A stretch of 64,000 nucleotides of DNA from Hofstenia miamia. Its lineage: Eukaryota; Xenacoelomorpha; Acoela. Below the pieces are notes generated by a model. The model was not told where the DNA came from, made no database searches, and worked only from the letters and a program-made list of their open reading frames with translations. This document shows, one piece after another, positions 47,288 to 59,907 of this stretch. The stretch is taken from assembly GCA_004352715.1 (NCBI GenBank), contig SCFE01000022.1, positions 6,986-70,985 of the forward strand, written 5' to 3'. Position numbers and translations under genes: made by a program. Each line of letters starts with the position of its first letter. Positions within the stretch are counted from its first letter, which is position 1.

Positions 47288-48200
47288 ATGAATTCCTCGC
47301 ACATTGAGCTGTCAGCTAGTCCGCTGTGGCAAATGGCCCATGCAATTTTAACAGTGACGCTGGGGTTATCTTTAAATGGTCTTATTCTTTTCACATATTG
47401 TTGCTCCAACGAATTTCGAAAGAATTTCAGCAACGTTGTATTTTCGAGCATTGCTTTTTGTGATTCCATAACTCTCATTTTATACTCGTATCGATTTGCA
47501 ATAGAAGACCACCTGACAATTCCAAGCGGAAATGCTGGTAAACTCTACTGCACTATAGTGAAGTCAGGTTATATTATGTGGGCGATGGTGTTCAATTCAA
47601 TGTACCACGTAGTTTTAATTACAATTGATAGATATATCTGCGTATTCTACCCAATTTTTTACAACATCTTAGTAAAAAATCGATGGTGGCGATCACTGAC
47701 AATTTTGTTTGTATATGTTATTGGGTTTGCCCTCATGTATCCTTACCTATTCTATGCAACATATGCAGCAAATATCAAGAAATGCATTATCATATTTTAT
47801 GAACAGTCAAAGCTTTTTTTCAAGGCACTGGCTTGGCATGTACCATTCAGCGCCATTAGCCCGTTCATTGTAATACATGTTTGTTTTAAAAAAGAAGAAT
47901 TCTAAGACAACTGATTATCAGGCAAAAGCAAATAGAAAGCTAACGTTGCTATGTCTGCTTTTGGTTGTAGAATTTACTATATGCACTGCACCCGATTTCA
48001 TATCAAGCGCTATATATTTTTTCGATGTAGCGTACGACATCGGTTTCCACCATGGATTTGATACGGTACTTAGTCGCATTGGCATACAGCTAATTTTCTC
48101 ATCATCAGCCCTAAATCCTTTGATTTATACGCTTCAGAGCAGTAGTTTTCAACTTCATTTCAAAAAATCAATTTCATCCTTAATAAGAAGGCTGATGTAA
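47288..48200 (+). pseudogene. Rhodopsin-class 7TM receptor, paralogue 2 (frameshifted)
   Basis: ATG at 47288 starts a frame with an NSS glycosylation site, then TM1 to TM5: 'FCDSITLILYSYRF' (TM2), 'DRYICVFYP' (end of TM3), 'RWWRSL' (TM4 entry). After 'FIVIHV' in TM5, about 26 bases present in paralogue 1 are missing, and the frame shifts and stops at about 47903-47905. The other frame (from about 47889) carries loop 3, 'VEFTICTAPDFISS' (TM6), 'ALNPLIYTLQSSSF' (TM7) and a basic tail, ending TAA at 48198-48200. About 70% of residues match paralogue 1 by eye. The deletion removes the cytoplasmic end of TM5, where G protein couples, so a functional receptor is unlikely. A short intron is not plausible for a deletion. 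Confidence 0.85.
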
Positions 48201-48423
48201 CAGTATATACTCTGAAATGTTTTATTAATTCTGGTGAAAATTTATTAGACTGTATATTTCATTACATAACTTATAAAGTTTTTGTGTAATTTTCATACAT
48301 TACACAAAATACATAATTAATATTTATAAACTGTGTATATTCATTAATTTTCATTACATTCTGGGGTGTTGTACATGTAGTAACAAATAGTACGGAGCTG
48401 AAAAAATGTCTTGCATTTAAGAA

Positions 48424-48470
48424 ATATATATATATATTATATATATAATATATATATATATAAGTATATG

Positions 48471-48502
<32 letters not shown>

Positions 48503-48503
48503 T
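48424..48503. repeat. Compound (TA)n microsatellite
   Basis: Interrupted TA array with 'tatatgtatata' steps. Confidence 0.85.
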
Positions 48504-48612
48504 GACTAACCGAAAATTAAAATTGAAAAACGGAAATGCTCACTTCATTTTTTATTTTTTATATTTTTCAAAATTAAAAATGAAAAAAATCAAAATATCA
48601 ATTCCATTTTTT

Positions 48613-49156
48613 CATTTCTCACTTTGATTACTTTATAAATTGAAATATAAATTGGCAGATAAAAAGCGAAAATGACACATTTCAATTCCGTTTTTGGTTT
48701 GTTGATTTTCATTTTGGTTGTTTTCATTAATGCTTTGTAATTAGGATCCAATTTTTATTTAATTGTAAGCATGCAGTAACCACAAATGCAATTGAAAAAA
48801 ATTGTAATGTCTATATTAAGTAAATAACTACTATTTGTATTAAGCTTCGTTTACACAATAAATTTTCTATTATGGCTTATATCCCTAGTCGCAAAACTTA
48901 CCCACATTTTCTGAGTTCATAAGTTTTCCCTTAAAAGAAAGTTATGTCTAGGTAATTAACTTTATAGGATGAGTTTTACCTTACATAAGGGCAGTTGTAA
49001 AGGAAAACTTATCGTATTATTTGCAGTTACTGTTTATTTACAATGGTATTAATGACAACAGTCAAAACAAAAATATAAAAACGGAATTGAAATATGTTAT
49101 ATTTTTCATTTTTGGATTTTATTTATAATTTATAAAGTAATCAAAATGAAAAATCA
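48613..49156. repeat. Inverted repeat, about 80-bp arms
   Basis: The arm at 48613-48695 is the reverse complement of 49077-49156 with moderate divergence (shared 'aaaaacggaattgaaat' and 'tttataaagtaatcaaa' in the second arm). The outer flanks (48520-49410) are also rich in 'aaaatgaaaaat' and its complement. It may be a foldback element or the centre of a MITE; no target duplication was found. Confidence 0.5.
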
Positions 49157-49743
49157 AAAACGTAAATTAGATTGTTATTTAATAATTTTTCATTTTTCAG
49201 TATAATTTGCAATTTATTAAATGAAAGGCGGATTTGAAATTTTTCCTTCTCATTTTAGGTTTTTCATTTTTTAATTTTTGTTTTTAAAATAGAATTTTAA
49301 AATAGAAAATGAAAAATGCCAATTTTAGTTTTCCAAATTCAGTTTTCATTTAATCTTTTTAAAATGATCAAAATGAAAAATGAAAACTTGATTTGAATTG
49401 GCAACCTGCATAACAAATAGGAACAGGCCTTCTCGAAAAATGTGATTTATATTTGTTGAGAAACTAAATTTGGCCAAAATGTAACATAAGAAATTAGGGA
49501 CCCCTTATTAATTATTTAGGAGTACAGTTCACATACACATATGTCTGTTTCCAAATACTTTTAAGCTAGTATATCTTTTTTCTTAACATGCAATGTGTAA
49601 TTCACACTATCTGCATGACAATATAAAAAATAAAGTCATAGTTATTAGTGGAAAAAATCTACAAAGAATAACAATTTTCTGATAGTAGGGAAAAATAGAA
49701 TCATTGAGTATATAAAATGCATCATATTTATAAATCAATATTC

Positions 49744-49746
<3 letters not shown>

Positions 49747-49781
<35 letters not shown>
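49747..49781. repeat. (TA)17 microsatellite
   Basis: Uninterrupted TA array. Confidence 0.9.
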
Positions 49782-49783
<2 letters not shown>

Positions 49784-52355
49784 GGTTTGATACTCGTCGT
49801 ATTTGCATTAATAATTAGGAAAATTTCATAGTAAATCGAAAACCCCCATCTGCTAAATTCTATGTAGAGTGTGTATTTATTAGAATACATAGGCAATAAA
49901 ATTAGAGATAAAATGTGTTCTTATGGTATGCCTTACTGACATCGACTTAGAATAGCAATGTGGATGTGGCTATTTAACGGTAATTGCCATGAACGAATAT
50001 TTCTGCAAAATTCGCTTTAAACGAAAACGTTAAAAGCTGTTGCCTTGTCCAACTGCATTTGAATTTCACAATTTATAATTTCTTTAATCATAGGCTTATA
50101 CGCTATTCAATATAAACTCGAGAAAAATTTACTAAAATCGTTTGTATTTTTTGGCAAAGTTTTTGAAAATATGTGAATCTTTTTGGAATATTTTATAAGT
50201 ATTTGAAAAGCTTTTCAAATATCCTATTAGATGAAATTTTTGAGCATCTGTTATAAAAAACTTAAAAAATCTGATGTACTGTAGCATCAGTATAGTGCAC
50301 GGACGTGCATGGACAACAGAACTACTGCTAACTAATTCTCTATTTCACAGGGTACAGGTGTTTTATATACAATGTTTCTCATAATATTTACAAACACTAG
50401 CAAACGCGACAACAGCGGACTGGCCGATAACGAGAACTAGGTACCTGCCGCCACCATATGTAATTTTTGAGTTTGAAGAGTATATCGAAGGCTCTTTGAG
50501 AGCTCTAAAAAAAATAGCTACAACTACTCCATCATGTCCGTAGTCCAATAAATATTGCAAAAATTTTGCCAACATTGGAAAAAAACTCATTGCAATCTAA
50601 TTAAAATTGTACGGAATTTAATTGCTGTGGCTATACAGTAAATTTTCAATATGCAGCCGTTCCGTTAAATTTATATTTAATTAGAACACTAAGCTTCTTA
50701 ATTACGATTCTGTTGCAAATGAAAAGAAATTTACATAACGAACTATATATATAGATAAATAAATTTAATCATTCACCTTGCCCCTTTTTTTAAAAAGAAT
50801 TCAATAGCAAGAGTTGCATTGAGTAAAACTACTCAGAATATGTTGATTTGAATTGTATATTGTGACCATTGAAATTTCAAAAGATTAACAAATGTTTCAT
50901 TCAGTTGATTAGAACTACCAATTTGACTTTTTGTGGTATAAATCCTTGTGAATCCTTTGTCAATTCAATTTTAACTGATTTAGATGTTAGCAATGATCAT
51001 TGATAGACGTTCATCTTGACTTTTGACTTAGCATGTTCTTAAAGTCACTTTAATATAATTATCAAGTTCCTTTTCAAGAAAAATTTCTACAAGGCCTATA
51101 TTAATCACGGCCTGGTCATTCGCAACACAAATAAATTGAAAAGAAGAAAGCAGAGATTGGTGTAAAATTCAGTCCAAGTATGCAATACAAAGAATATTAC
51201 AGATCCTCTTCAGTTTTAGGGCCCTACAACTATTCGATAGTTTTACAGCAAAAACAAATAGTTCAAAAAGCAAATTGAAGTTATTTTACAAGTAAAGGAG
51301 TGTATTCAATTAAAGAATAGTTGCACCTGAAAAAAAAAATTTGGTCTACATTTTGCTTGTGTGGGTCTATTTTCTGACATTTTTGATTGCTTGTTGTTAG
51401 TGGTCTCATTTTATTTGAATTTAACTTTTAGAATTCTTAAAAATCAAAATGTTTCAAAATTACAGATCTATGTTAAACCGCTAATTCTTTTATTTGGTAA
51501 TCTAAGGGGCTTGTCACATTAAATGCTGGCCTGTAGTAAAGCGTTTTTTTGGCCTCACATTTCTATGCTGCTGCAAATCGTCAGGAAATGATTACAGTAG
51601 GCCTTGTTTTCTAGCTTTTTGTTTAGATTGGTAGCTTTCAGGAATTCTTAATCATTAAAATTGCTTCATTATTTTCTGGAATGCCTCTCAAACATTTCCC
51701 AAGTAACCAATATTTAAATATTTGCTGAATCTTTTCCAGCATTGTTTACTTGAACAACATTATGAAGTTAGTCATTAGAGAGGAATTCTGGGAATTTGAA
51801 TTTTTGGTTTAGTCACCAATGTATATGAAATATAGTATTTTCAGACCTTAACTATATATTATGCGATTGATCTATTGAAACTAGAAGTAATCTCCTCAAA
51901 CAGTAACTACAAATGCAGATTGTAACTGCCTTTTCTGATATATCTTAGATATCAATTCCTCCAAATTTGTTCAAACATTTGAATTATTTCCATTTAGTGA
52001 ATATTCCATTGCTAATATATTAATATACTCTTCTAGTCAATGTGTTATGTACAATTCCTCAACAGCATACTGTTTGAAATGTTTATAGAAAAACATTGTT
52101 TGAGTGCTAAGTGTTGTCAATGGCAACAGTACAAAGAATGACTTAATAATCATAATTTGAAAGATTATTGTATATACAGCATGTATCAATGCGTAAAAGA
52201 TAATCTAATAATCATGTGACTTATTTCAATTAGTTGCCTAATGGATTCATATGGGGCAAAAAAACAACAATGTTTTATCAGCAGATATTTTCAAAAATAT
52301 CACAGGTTTTAGTTAAATTTTAAAATAAACTACTCAAATTCGCTGGAAACACGAA
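49782..52355. other. AT-rich DNA, no gene seen
   Basis: I see no supported coding frame, RNA gene or element boundary in this stretch. Confidence 0.45.
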
Positions 52356-52363
52356 TGTAAAGC

Positions 52364-52779
52364 CAAATATGGGCAGGGCTGAAAATTTAGACCCATGCAC
52401 GCTCGACCCAAAAAACTTTAGGCCCTGCCCAAATCCGGCCCATTTAATTTAATACAAACTCGGCCCATCTTTATATTACTTGCTAAAACATTTCTTTAAT
52501 TTGTTGGTTTGTTCCACAAAAAATTGGTCTGATAGAGTAATATAATCTAATCACTGAATTTGAAGATTCTAAATTGAAATTTAAAAAAGTATATGATACT
52601 AATGTAAAATCTCCAAATTAAAAATTTTATTTTTCCACTTTATAATCATAACTTAGATGAAATACAATGTATTTGAGTGCACTGTTAGGGAGTAGTAAGT
52701 TTTTTAAAATTCGGCCAAATTTTTGGCCCATACCCGGCCCGGTCTAACCCATAGGGTTCCTGGCCCCTGTCTATCTCTG
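52364..52779. mobile_element. hAT-type MITE (416 bp)
   Basis: The left end CAAATATGGGCAGGGC and the reverse complement of the right end, CAGAGATAGACAGGGGC, pair with a few mismatches. Both ends are rich in 'ggccc'/'gaccc' words. A perfect 8-bp direct repeat 'tgtaaagc' flanks it (52356-52363 and 52780-52787). It is non-coding. Confidence 0.75.
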
Positions 52780-52787
52780 TGTAAAGC

Positions 52788-55340
52788 ACAGTACAACGCC
52801 TTTATCAAAATATTTAAAATACCATCTATGATTTAATTAAAAACATTAGTGTTGCAACATAGCAATGCTAGGGTGATTCCGAATTTCCAATATGTCAATA
52901 AAATTTCTTTTTGGGAAAAGCTTGTAACGTAATTATAACAAACTTATTAAATCATAATATACCTATTACAATTAATTGGTTATTTTAAGCTGTATACGTT
53001 GTCAGTGACAGTAAAAATATATGGTTTATATATAATTTTAATCAATGTTAATGTTCGTAAATTTCAACTGCACAGCAAAAAGCTAGCCTTCATTCGAAAG
53101 TCTATTTTCTCAGCTTTAGGCAAGATATTAATCAATGCAATTGATTATCATAAGGCATTTATACTGCCTACCAATATAAGTATATAACAAGTCAAATTTT
53201 TGTGAATTTCTGTTAGATTAAATCTACAAAATTTTTTACAAATAGTAATTCAATAAGAATAAAAAATTCTGCATTTATGAAAAATTTCTGGTGCATCCAA
53301 TACTATTTGAATATCAGCTTCAAAACATCAAAAAAATTTATAATTTTTAAAACACATAAATAAGAACAAAACTATTAACAATTAATAACATATTATAAAA
53401 AAAATTAGAAAATAGTTTACAATTAAGTAACTAGAAAATTATCTGAAGGACCTCATGAAATTCTCCAATCATCCATGCACAATAATTACAGACTAAATAT
53501 TGCAATTTACTTCAATGAGCTTTCAGAAATTTGTATCCTAGCCATGGTATAATATAGATATATTTTTACATTAGTACAGATCTTCTCTAATGTACATATT
53601 AGTACTTCTACTCTTTGAAGACTTGGTAGACATATTAACATTAGAGGGTAACATCGGGAAACGCGATAAACTTGTGATTTCGGGTTGCGCTCCGGTATCA
53701 AATTGTCGGGTCGGGTCAGGGTACGAAAATTAGGTTGACTATTAAAAAAATATTGATGTTAATCACAGCTTGATTTGAGAATCATCCAAGACGTTAAGTA
53801 ATACGAATGAGTTGCTGTTTCCCTATCAGAAAAGGATTGATTTTTAAAGATCATATTGAGAAAGATCCACAAAGTCAAATCAAATTCAACGTTTCGGGTC
53901 AATCTCAAAATATTTTTTACCCATTTCAGTTTCAATGTTCTTATGAAATTATGAATTTTTACGGAAAAGTATTTTAATTTTTCAAAGTTTATTTCTTTGA
54001 GTAATGAACTCTAGGTTCTTCATGATTGATCGTGCTGTGAAGCTGTTGGCTTAAGAGCTGACGTTATGAGGATGGCGTTATCCCCCCACCTGATGTATCA
54101 CAAAACATTTTCTGACTACGAAATTATGTTCATTGTTATCGGACTGAGATGCAGTCATTGAACCTATCCTTTGAAGGTGCTCCGATGGCAGGAGGAAACA
54201 ATCTATAATAGATTCAGTAGACAAATGAGTAAACTGAATTCTTGAGGAAGGTCTTATGGACCATCTGCAATTTCTAAAGTGTCACCAGCAGCAATTGCAG
54301 CAAGAGATAAAGTTGATTATTCCATGATTAATCCATGATGTATAATGCTATCTTCTGTTTACAAATATCTTATCTACCACAGTATGAAATGATTACTCTC
54401 AGAGCATGTGATCGATTTTGTATCATTCCAAAAAGCATTCAACTTAGTTCATTTGACCCGGGACAAAGCCCATCGTGTTATATCTGCATTAGAATGTCCA
54501 AACTAATTTACTGTAGAATATAACACTGTTCTTTATATTAAAAATTTATTTAAAAGCCTTTGGTCAAAAGCTTTGTGATGATCAATTGGCTATAACAAAA
54601 TCCAAACAATACCACACTGTATGTGTAATAAATATGTGATGAGTAATCAGGGAAAACCAGTGGTTAATACTTGAGACTAAACATCAATGAATCTTGCTTT
54701 TACTCAATTTACATACTAATTGCAAAGCCTACCTTCCAGTTCAATCTTTCAAATTTTCCTGCACTTTTTGCAATTTGTCAAATGGCATTATATTTAGTTC
54801 ACATTTACAATTTGGGAGAATGCTAACATTATGAACGAAATTTTACCCAAAGGCTTAATGACAATACCACTAAGCTTGGTAAATTGGCAGAGGGTTAACT
54901 ATTTAAAAAATAATCAGAATTGATATTATGTACCAAATTCTGTAGCTATGCTACATTAGTAGCGATGTAACATGAGGAGATGCGGACTCTGACCTGCAAG
55001 CTGGAGAGGAGATATTGAGAAATTCAGCAAACTAATGGGATAGCAAATCAGTGTGGGAACAATCTGTTGAGAAAGAGAATTGGAGTTGACTATGAAACTA
55101 GTGAAAGCAACTGGTGCTATAATTGCTGAACCTGTAATATGTTCTACAGCAGAATGGACAGCTTTGCAAAATCTCAAATTGCAGATGCAATATGGTTAGG
55201 TCTGCAAGTTCTCAAGCAGAAAGAACTATTCGGAAGTGCTGCGCAACTCCAAAGTCTTTTGCAAGTCTTGAATTATGTGATTGATTGTAATGTGAAATAA
55301 TAACATAGTTAAAGGTTCTTTTTTTGAGCACCACATAGTG
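52788..55340. other. No gene; one GC-rich relic
   Basis: AT-rich. At 53640-53900 'gtcgggtcgggtcagggta' and 'cgtttcgggtcaatctc' resemble the CCCGACCCG relics at 16-17 kb. A weak resemblance to an RT motif ('FQKAFNLVHL', plus strand near 54430) is too short to call. Confidence 0.35.
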
Positions 55341-55344
55341 AAGT

Positions 55345-55537
55345 ATATATATATATANNNNNNNNNNNNNNNNNNNNNNNNNNNNNNNNNNNNNNNNNNN
55401 NNNNNNNNNNNNNNNNNNNNNNNNNNNNNNNNNNNNNNNNNNNNNNNNNNNNNNNNNNNNNNNNNNNNNNNNNNNNNNNNNNNNNNNNNNNNNNNNNNNN
55501 NNNNNNNNNNNNNNNNNNNNNNNNNNNNNNNNNNNNN

Positions 55538-55568
<31 letters not shown>
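55345..55568. repeat. (TA)n around a gap
   Basis: TA arrays stand on both sides of 180 N (55358-55537). The right array directly abuts the mariner coding end. Confidence 0.85.
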
Positions 55569-55572
<4 letters not shown>

Positions 55573-56500
55573 AGACATTCACGAAGACTTTCCCTGAAGT
55601 TTTCCATAGTTCTTTGTGTAACTTCCTTTGGCATGGCTGCTACTTCCTGCCTAATGACATCTTTTAGTTCTTGCAGAGTTCTGGGATGAAGAAATCAGGT
55701 GGTAAGTCAGGTGACCTTGGGGGCCAGGAAATGTCTTCTCTTGAAGAAACAAGATGTCCAGGTAACAATTCTCTTAACATTTCATGGATCGCCGAGCAGT
55801 GTGAGCTGGGGCTCCATCTTGTTGAAACCAAACGTGTTCTTCCTTATGGTCTAAAACAAACTGGTTGATCTTGGGCCAAAAAAATGTTTCTATCATGTGA
55901 CAATAGCAATTGGCATTGACAGTTACTGTTTGTCCATCTTCTTCAAAAAAATACGGTCTCCAAATTCCGCAATGGCGCACCAAACTGTGATTTTTAGGCT
56001 GTGTAGTGATTGTTGGTAGAATTCCCTAGAAATTTCTGCAGCCCAGTAGCAGAAATTCTGCTTGTTACCAGTTCCACACAAGTAAAAGTGGGCTTCATCA
56101 TAAAAAATGAAGACAGCATCTGGGGAATGTTTTGCAAAATGTCATCACAGGTAGTCCTGCGAGTTTCAAAATTTTCTTCAGACAATGTTTGGGCAACCAT
56201 TATTTTGTAGGGATGCAGATGAAGTTCTTTATCCAGAATTCTCCTTACACTCATTTCTGATAATCCCAGGGCAGCTGCATGTTTAACTGCTGAACGCTTT
56301 GGAGACTGTTAAATGAAGGTTCTCACTCGCTCCACGTTCTCTTGTGTTATTGCATAATGAGGTCCGCCAGTTGGCTTTCTTTTTAGTGCTGACCCTGTTT
56401 GTCTAAAGTTTGACACCAACAGTTTAATCGTTTTCACATCAGGAACACTATCACGTCAGCCAAGTTTGAATCAAATCTGAAAAGCTAGTTGAGTAGAAAT
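55569..56500 (-). pseudogene. mariner-family transposase, broken
   Basis: Minus-strand pieces in order: an N-terminal helix-turn-helix with 'NFRQTGSALKRKPTGGP' and 'ENVERVRTF', then 'SPKRSAVKHAAALGLSEMSV' and 'HLHPYKIMVAQTLSEENF' (56150-56390); first catalytic Asp in 'FIFYDEAHFYLCG' (about 56080); 'ITVWCAIAEFG'; second Asp in 'WFQQDGAPAHTA' (about 55800); third in 'SPDLPPDFF' (about 55695); and a C-terminal 'NFRESLRECLN' ending where the TA array starts. This is a DDE/D cut-and-paste transposase of the Tc1/mariner superfamily that targets TA. Several frame changes and a stop make it inactive. The 5' terminal repeat was not located, and the 3' one is lost in the TA/gap region. Confidence 0.85.
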
Positions 56501-57448
56501 CACAGAACCGCCATTTTTATACACTCTTCCATAACAAACGCACAATGCTCACCACCTTAATACTAGAAATACTTACAGCAAACACCTGGTCTGTGTTAAT
56601 TAGGTCAGGTGAATAACTGACGTTAGCCTATTATTTTTTATATCGTTTGATAAATATCAGCAAAAAGAAACCATGTAAACAGGCACTTTCAATATTGAAT
56701 ACGTCAAATTAAACCAACATGAGGAATAATGTGAACTAAATTCCCGCCATTGCAATTGTCAAATGAAATCTACACGGGGAATCGGTGTTGAATCAATGTA
56801 ATCGATACTTTAGATATTTAATATTTGAATATTTAAGTTATTATAAGAATAATTTATGCAAAACTTTAGCACTAAATGAATATTGCTTTTTAATAAGAAC
56901 AAAGTTTATTGACAATATATTTTTTAATGATGCTTCGAAAATTTGTTTTTAAATTTATTTAGACTAGAAATGTTCTATTTAAATTGATTATATGCAAAAT
57001 TATTAGTGTATTGTTGAAAAATATAAACCAGGACATATTATTCAAAGTAGTTATTTTATTATTCTTAAATTATGAATTTGCCTGTAGTTATGAAATGGCA
57101 ATAATAAAATGTTTGTCATTGAGAATTTTTTTTACCCCCCACTGCTGTATGCAGCAATTTCTATGCGCACAATGCAGTTTTGTCTGCTCATAACAGAATC
57201 ATTTGTAAATCTCTTTTAAGCAGCTTCAAAACATCTTAACCTCTTCTAACCATATTCTAGATGTCTTCTAAACCATTTTAAGACATCATCTAAACGTTTT
57301 ATTGTTTATTGGAAAATATTTGCTAAATATATAATATTTCTAGTCTTAATGTGATACAGAAACTGTATATGTTGTTAAGTCACACCTAGAAACATATCCC
57401 AAGTAATAATTTGACGCATATTTAAGCGCTTATTTTGGCTTAATTCAC

Positions 57449-57610
57449 GCTCTCAACAGCATGTTTTAAGCCACTTTATGGTGACGGCTTTGACAGAGCC
57501 CAAACGCGAAATGGGAGCAACTTAATCATGCTCTCAACAGCATGTTGCATAAACACTTTATGATAAAGGCTTTGACAGAGCCTAAAAACGCGAAATGCGA
57601 GCCATTTATC
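57449..57610 (+). repeat. 81-bp tandem duplication
   Basis: 'gctctcaacagcatg' begins at 57449 and 57530. Both units continue with 'cactttatg', 'ggctttgacagagcc' and 'aaacgcgaaatg'. No function is apparent. The rest of 56501-57902 is AT-rich without a gene. Confidence 0.8.
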
Positions 57611-57902
57611 ACATGCGATTTTTGAGTTTACGTTCCATTGCAATGACATGATATTTTTGCAGCTGCACAAATGAAAAACATTGTCATATGGAGTTCTTGT
57701 GTTTAGTATGGATTACTTCATTTCTTGATAATGTTGGAAAATTCAAGTTGTCCACATAATTTTAGCTGTGGATTAATTACATTCTCTTTAAAGATCTTTG
57801 AAGCTGTCATAAGAAATGTTTTTACTTAAATTTCTTAATATTGCAAATTACAACATATACATACATCTGTAAATAATTGGCGCAAATATCAATAATCTAT
57901 TT

Positions 57903-58503
57903 NNNNNNNNNNNNNNNNNNNNNNNNNNNNNNNNNNNNNNNNNNNNNNNNNNNNNNNNNNNNNNNNNNNNNNNNNNNNNNNNNNNNNNNNNNNNNNNNNN
58001 NNNNNNNNNNNNNNNNNNNNNNNNNNNNNNNNNNNNNNNNNNNNNNNNNNNNNNNNNNNNNNNNNNNNNNNNNNNNNNNNNNNNNNNNNNNNNNNNNNNN
58101 NNNNNNNNNNNNNNNNNNNNNNNNNNNNNNNNNNNNNNNNNNNNNNNNNNNNNNNNNNNNNNNNNNNNNNNNNNNNNNNNNNNNNNNNNNNNNNNNNNNN
58201 NNNNNNNNNNNNNNNNNNNNNNNNNNNNNNNNNNNNNNNNNNNNNNNNNNNNNNNNNNNNNNNNNNNNNNNNNNNNNNNNNNNNNNNNNNNNNNNNNNNN
58301 NNNNNNNNNNNNNNNNNNNNNNNNNNNNNNNNNNNNNNNNNNNNNNNNNNNNNNNNNNNNNNNNNNNNNNNNNNNNNNNNNNNNNNNNNNNNNNNNNNNN
58401 NNNNNNNNNNNNNNNNNNNNNNNNNNNNNNNNNNNNNNNNNNNNNNNNNNNNNNNNNNNNNNNNNNNNNNNNNNNNNNNNNNNNNNNNNNNNNNNNNNNN
58501 NNN
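57903..58503. other. Assembly gap
   Basis: 601 undetermined bases. Confidence 0.9.
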
Positions 58504-58705
58504 ATTTCAGCATTATTTTCGCATCGTGAGTTTGAAAAATATTAATTGATTTGATGCTAATTCTAACTGATATTAGAAATCCCATTGATGCTACTATTTT
58601 TGAAATACAATAATTTGATCAATTTTAGTTAGATAAAAAACATGCAAAACAACAAATTCAGAGCTTGCCAATTCAATTAGAATACACTACTTGTTTCTCC
58701 TTTAG

Positions 58706-59690
58706 TGTGGCACAATCATGTGGTACAAAAGCATAACAAAGAAAATAACCAAGAACTATCAGTAATTTATTTAATTATATTTTTGTACACAACATAATTA
58801 TTATCCTTTTGATTTATATAAAACTTATTAGTGCAGTTTCGATTCAATGTTTATTGGCAAAACAGTTTGGCGAATCGAAAAGGACCAAATCGCTTAGAGC
58901 TAATTATGATGATGTTGCGCAATCAATAGCAGATGAACGAATTAGCAAAACAGTACACAAATTTGAATTACAAACAGGTACATGCCGATGTTTAATTGTT
59001 TATGCAATATTACTATAAATAGCTATTAATGGATTTATTTGGTAATGAATTTACTTCATTTGATATCTTATTTGTATATTATCAGATTTGATTATATATG
59101 TCAATGGAAAGCTAAACGTCTGAGCGCATGGAGTAGTTATCCGGTGGTCCCCAGATTTGACTAAAGAGATTACTGGAGTCGACGCACATACAGCTATTCA
59201 CAATGTGGTGCTGTCTGCTATAGCTGGGAACTTACTTCGTCGTGCAGCTCTTAGGTTAAGTCTACGTGTGGGGGTTTACACTTTGTTGTATTCATTATAA
59301 TAACTCATGTCATTAAATAGCTGGATAGCTAACCTTAGGGTAACCCTTTTTAGATCCAAATTCTCTAGGGTGTAATAACAAGTTTTATTATACATACGAG
59401 GTGCCTATGAGCCCTGATATATATCACATGTTGTTAACTGTTTCTGTCAATTTAAAAAGCTGCATTACTGACATTCTTGACATTCAACTGCGACCATTAG
59501 GTATTCTGTTTCTGCCGACCGTATTGATTGTTCACATGTGTTCAGGGCGTAGTTATATCTACTTATATGTAGGCTATTTATATGTAGGGTTTATAACAAG
59601 CTAATGCGGAATGGTTGTGAACATTCCTTTATTGCTTCTATCGGTAATAACAAGAACAATCAATGCAATAAATTAACAAGGATTTACTGT
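58706..59690 (+). repeat. Truncated LTR of the A/B family
   Basis: It starts TGTGGCACAATCATGTGG, like LTRs A and B, but no polypurine tract or ORF-X precedes it. It keeps 'aacaggtac', a TATA box, 'caatggaaagctaaacg' followed by 'ggtggtcccc', and 'aacaagaacaatcaatgca' (about 59648). Similarity ends near 59690, so about 300 bases of the distal part are lost. It is a solo or truncated LTR. Confidence 0.7.
59014..59020 (+). promoter_or_regulatory. TATA box of the truncated LTR
   Basis: TATAAAT, at the position matching the TATA boxes of LTRs A and B. Confidence 0.45.
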
Positions 59691-59907
59691 AGCATAATCT
59701 CTAATAAAAGACTCGAATCCAAAACAAAAAGAAAAAGAAAAAGGAAACACGAATCTCAAATTAGAAACTCGAATCAATTTATTAGAAATTAGCTTCTAAT
59801 GATTTTGCCAAATTGCAAAACCAAATATCGGTTGCAACTCATTTGACAAAACGCGTGTGGACATTAAGCTCCGCATTGATTTTAGCTTACCACCGAGTTA
59901 ACGCAAT

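Noticed and set aside
54335-54523. Possible LINE RT motif ('FQKAFNLVHL').
   Set aside because: It is one short match without neighbouring RT motifs in order.
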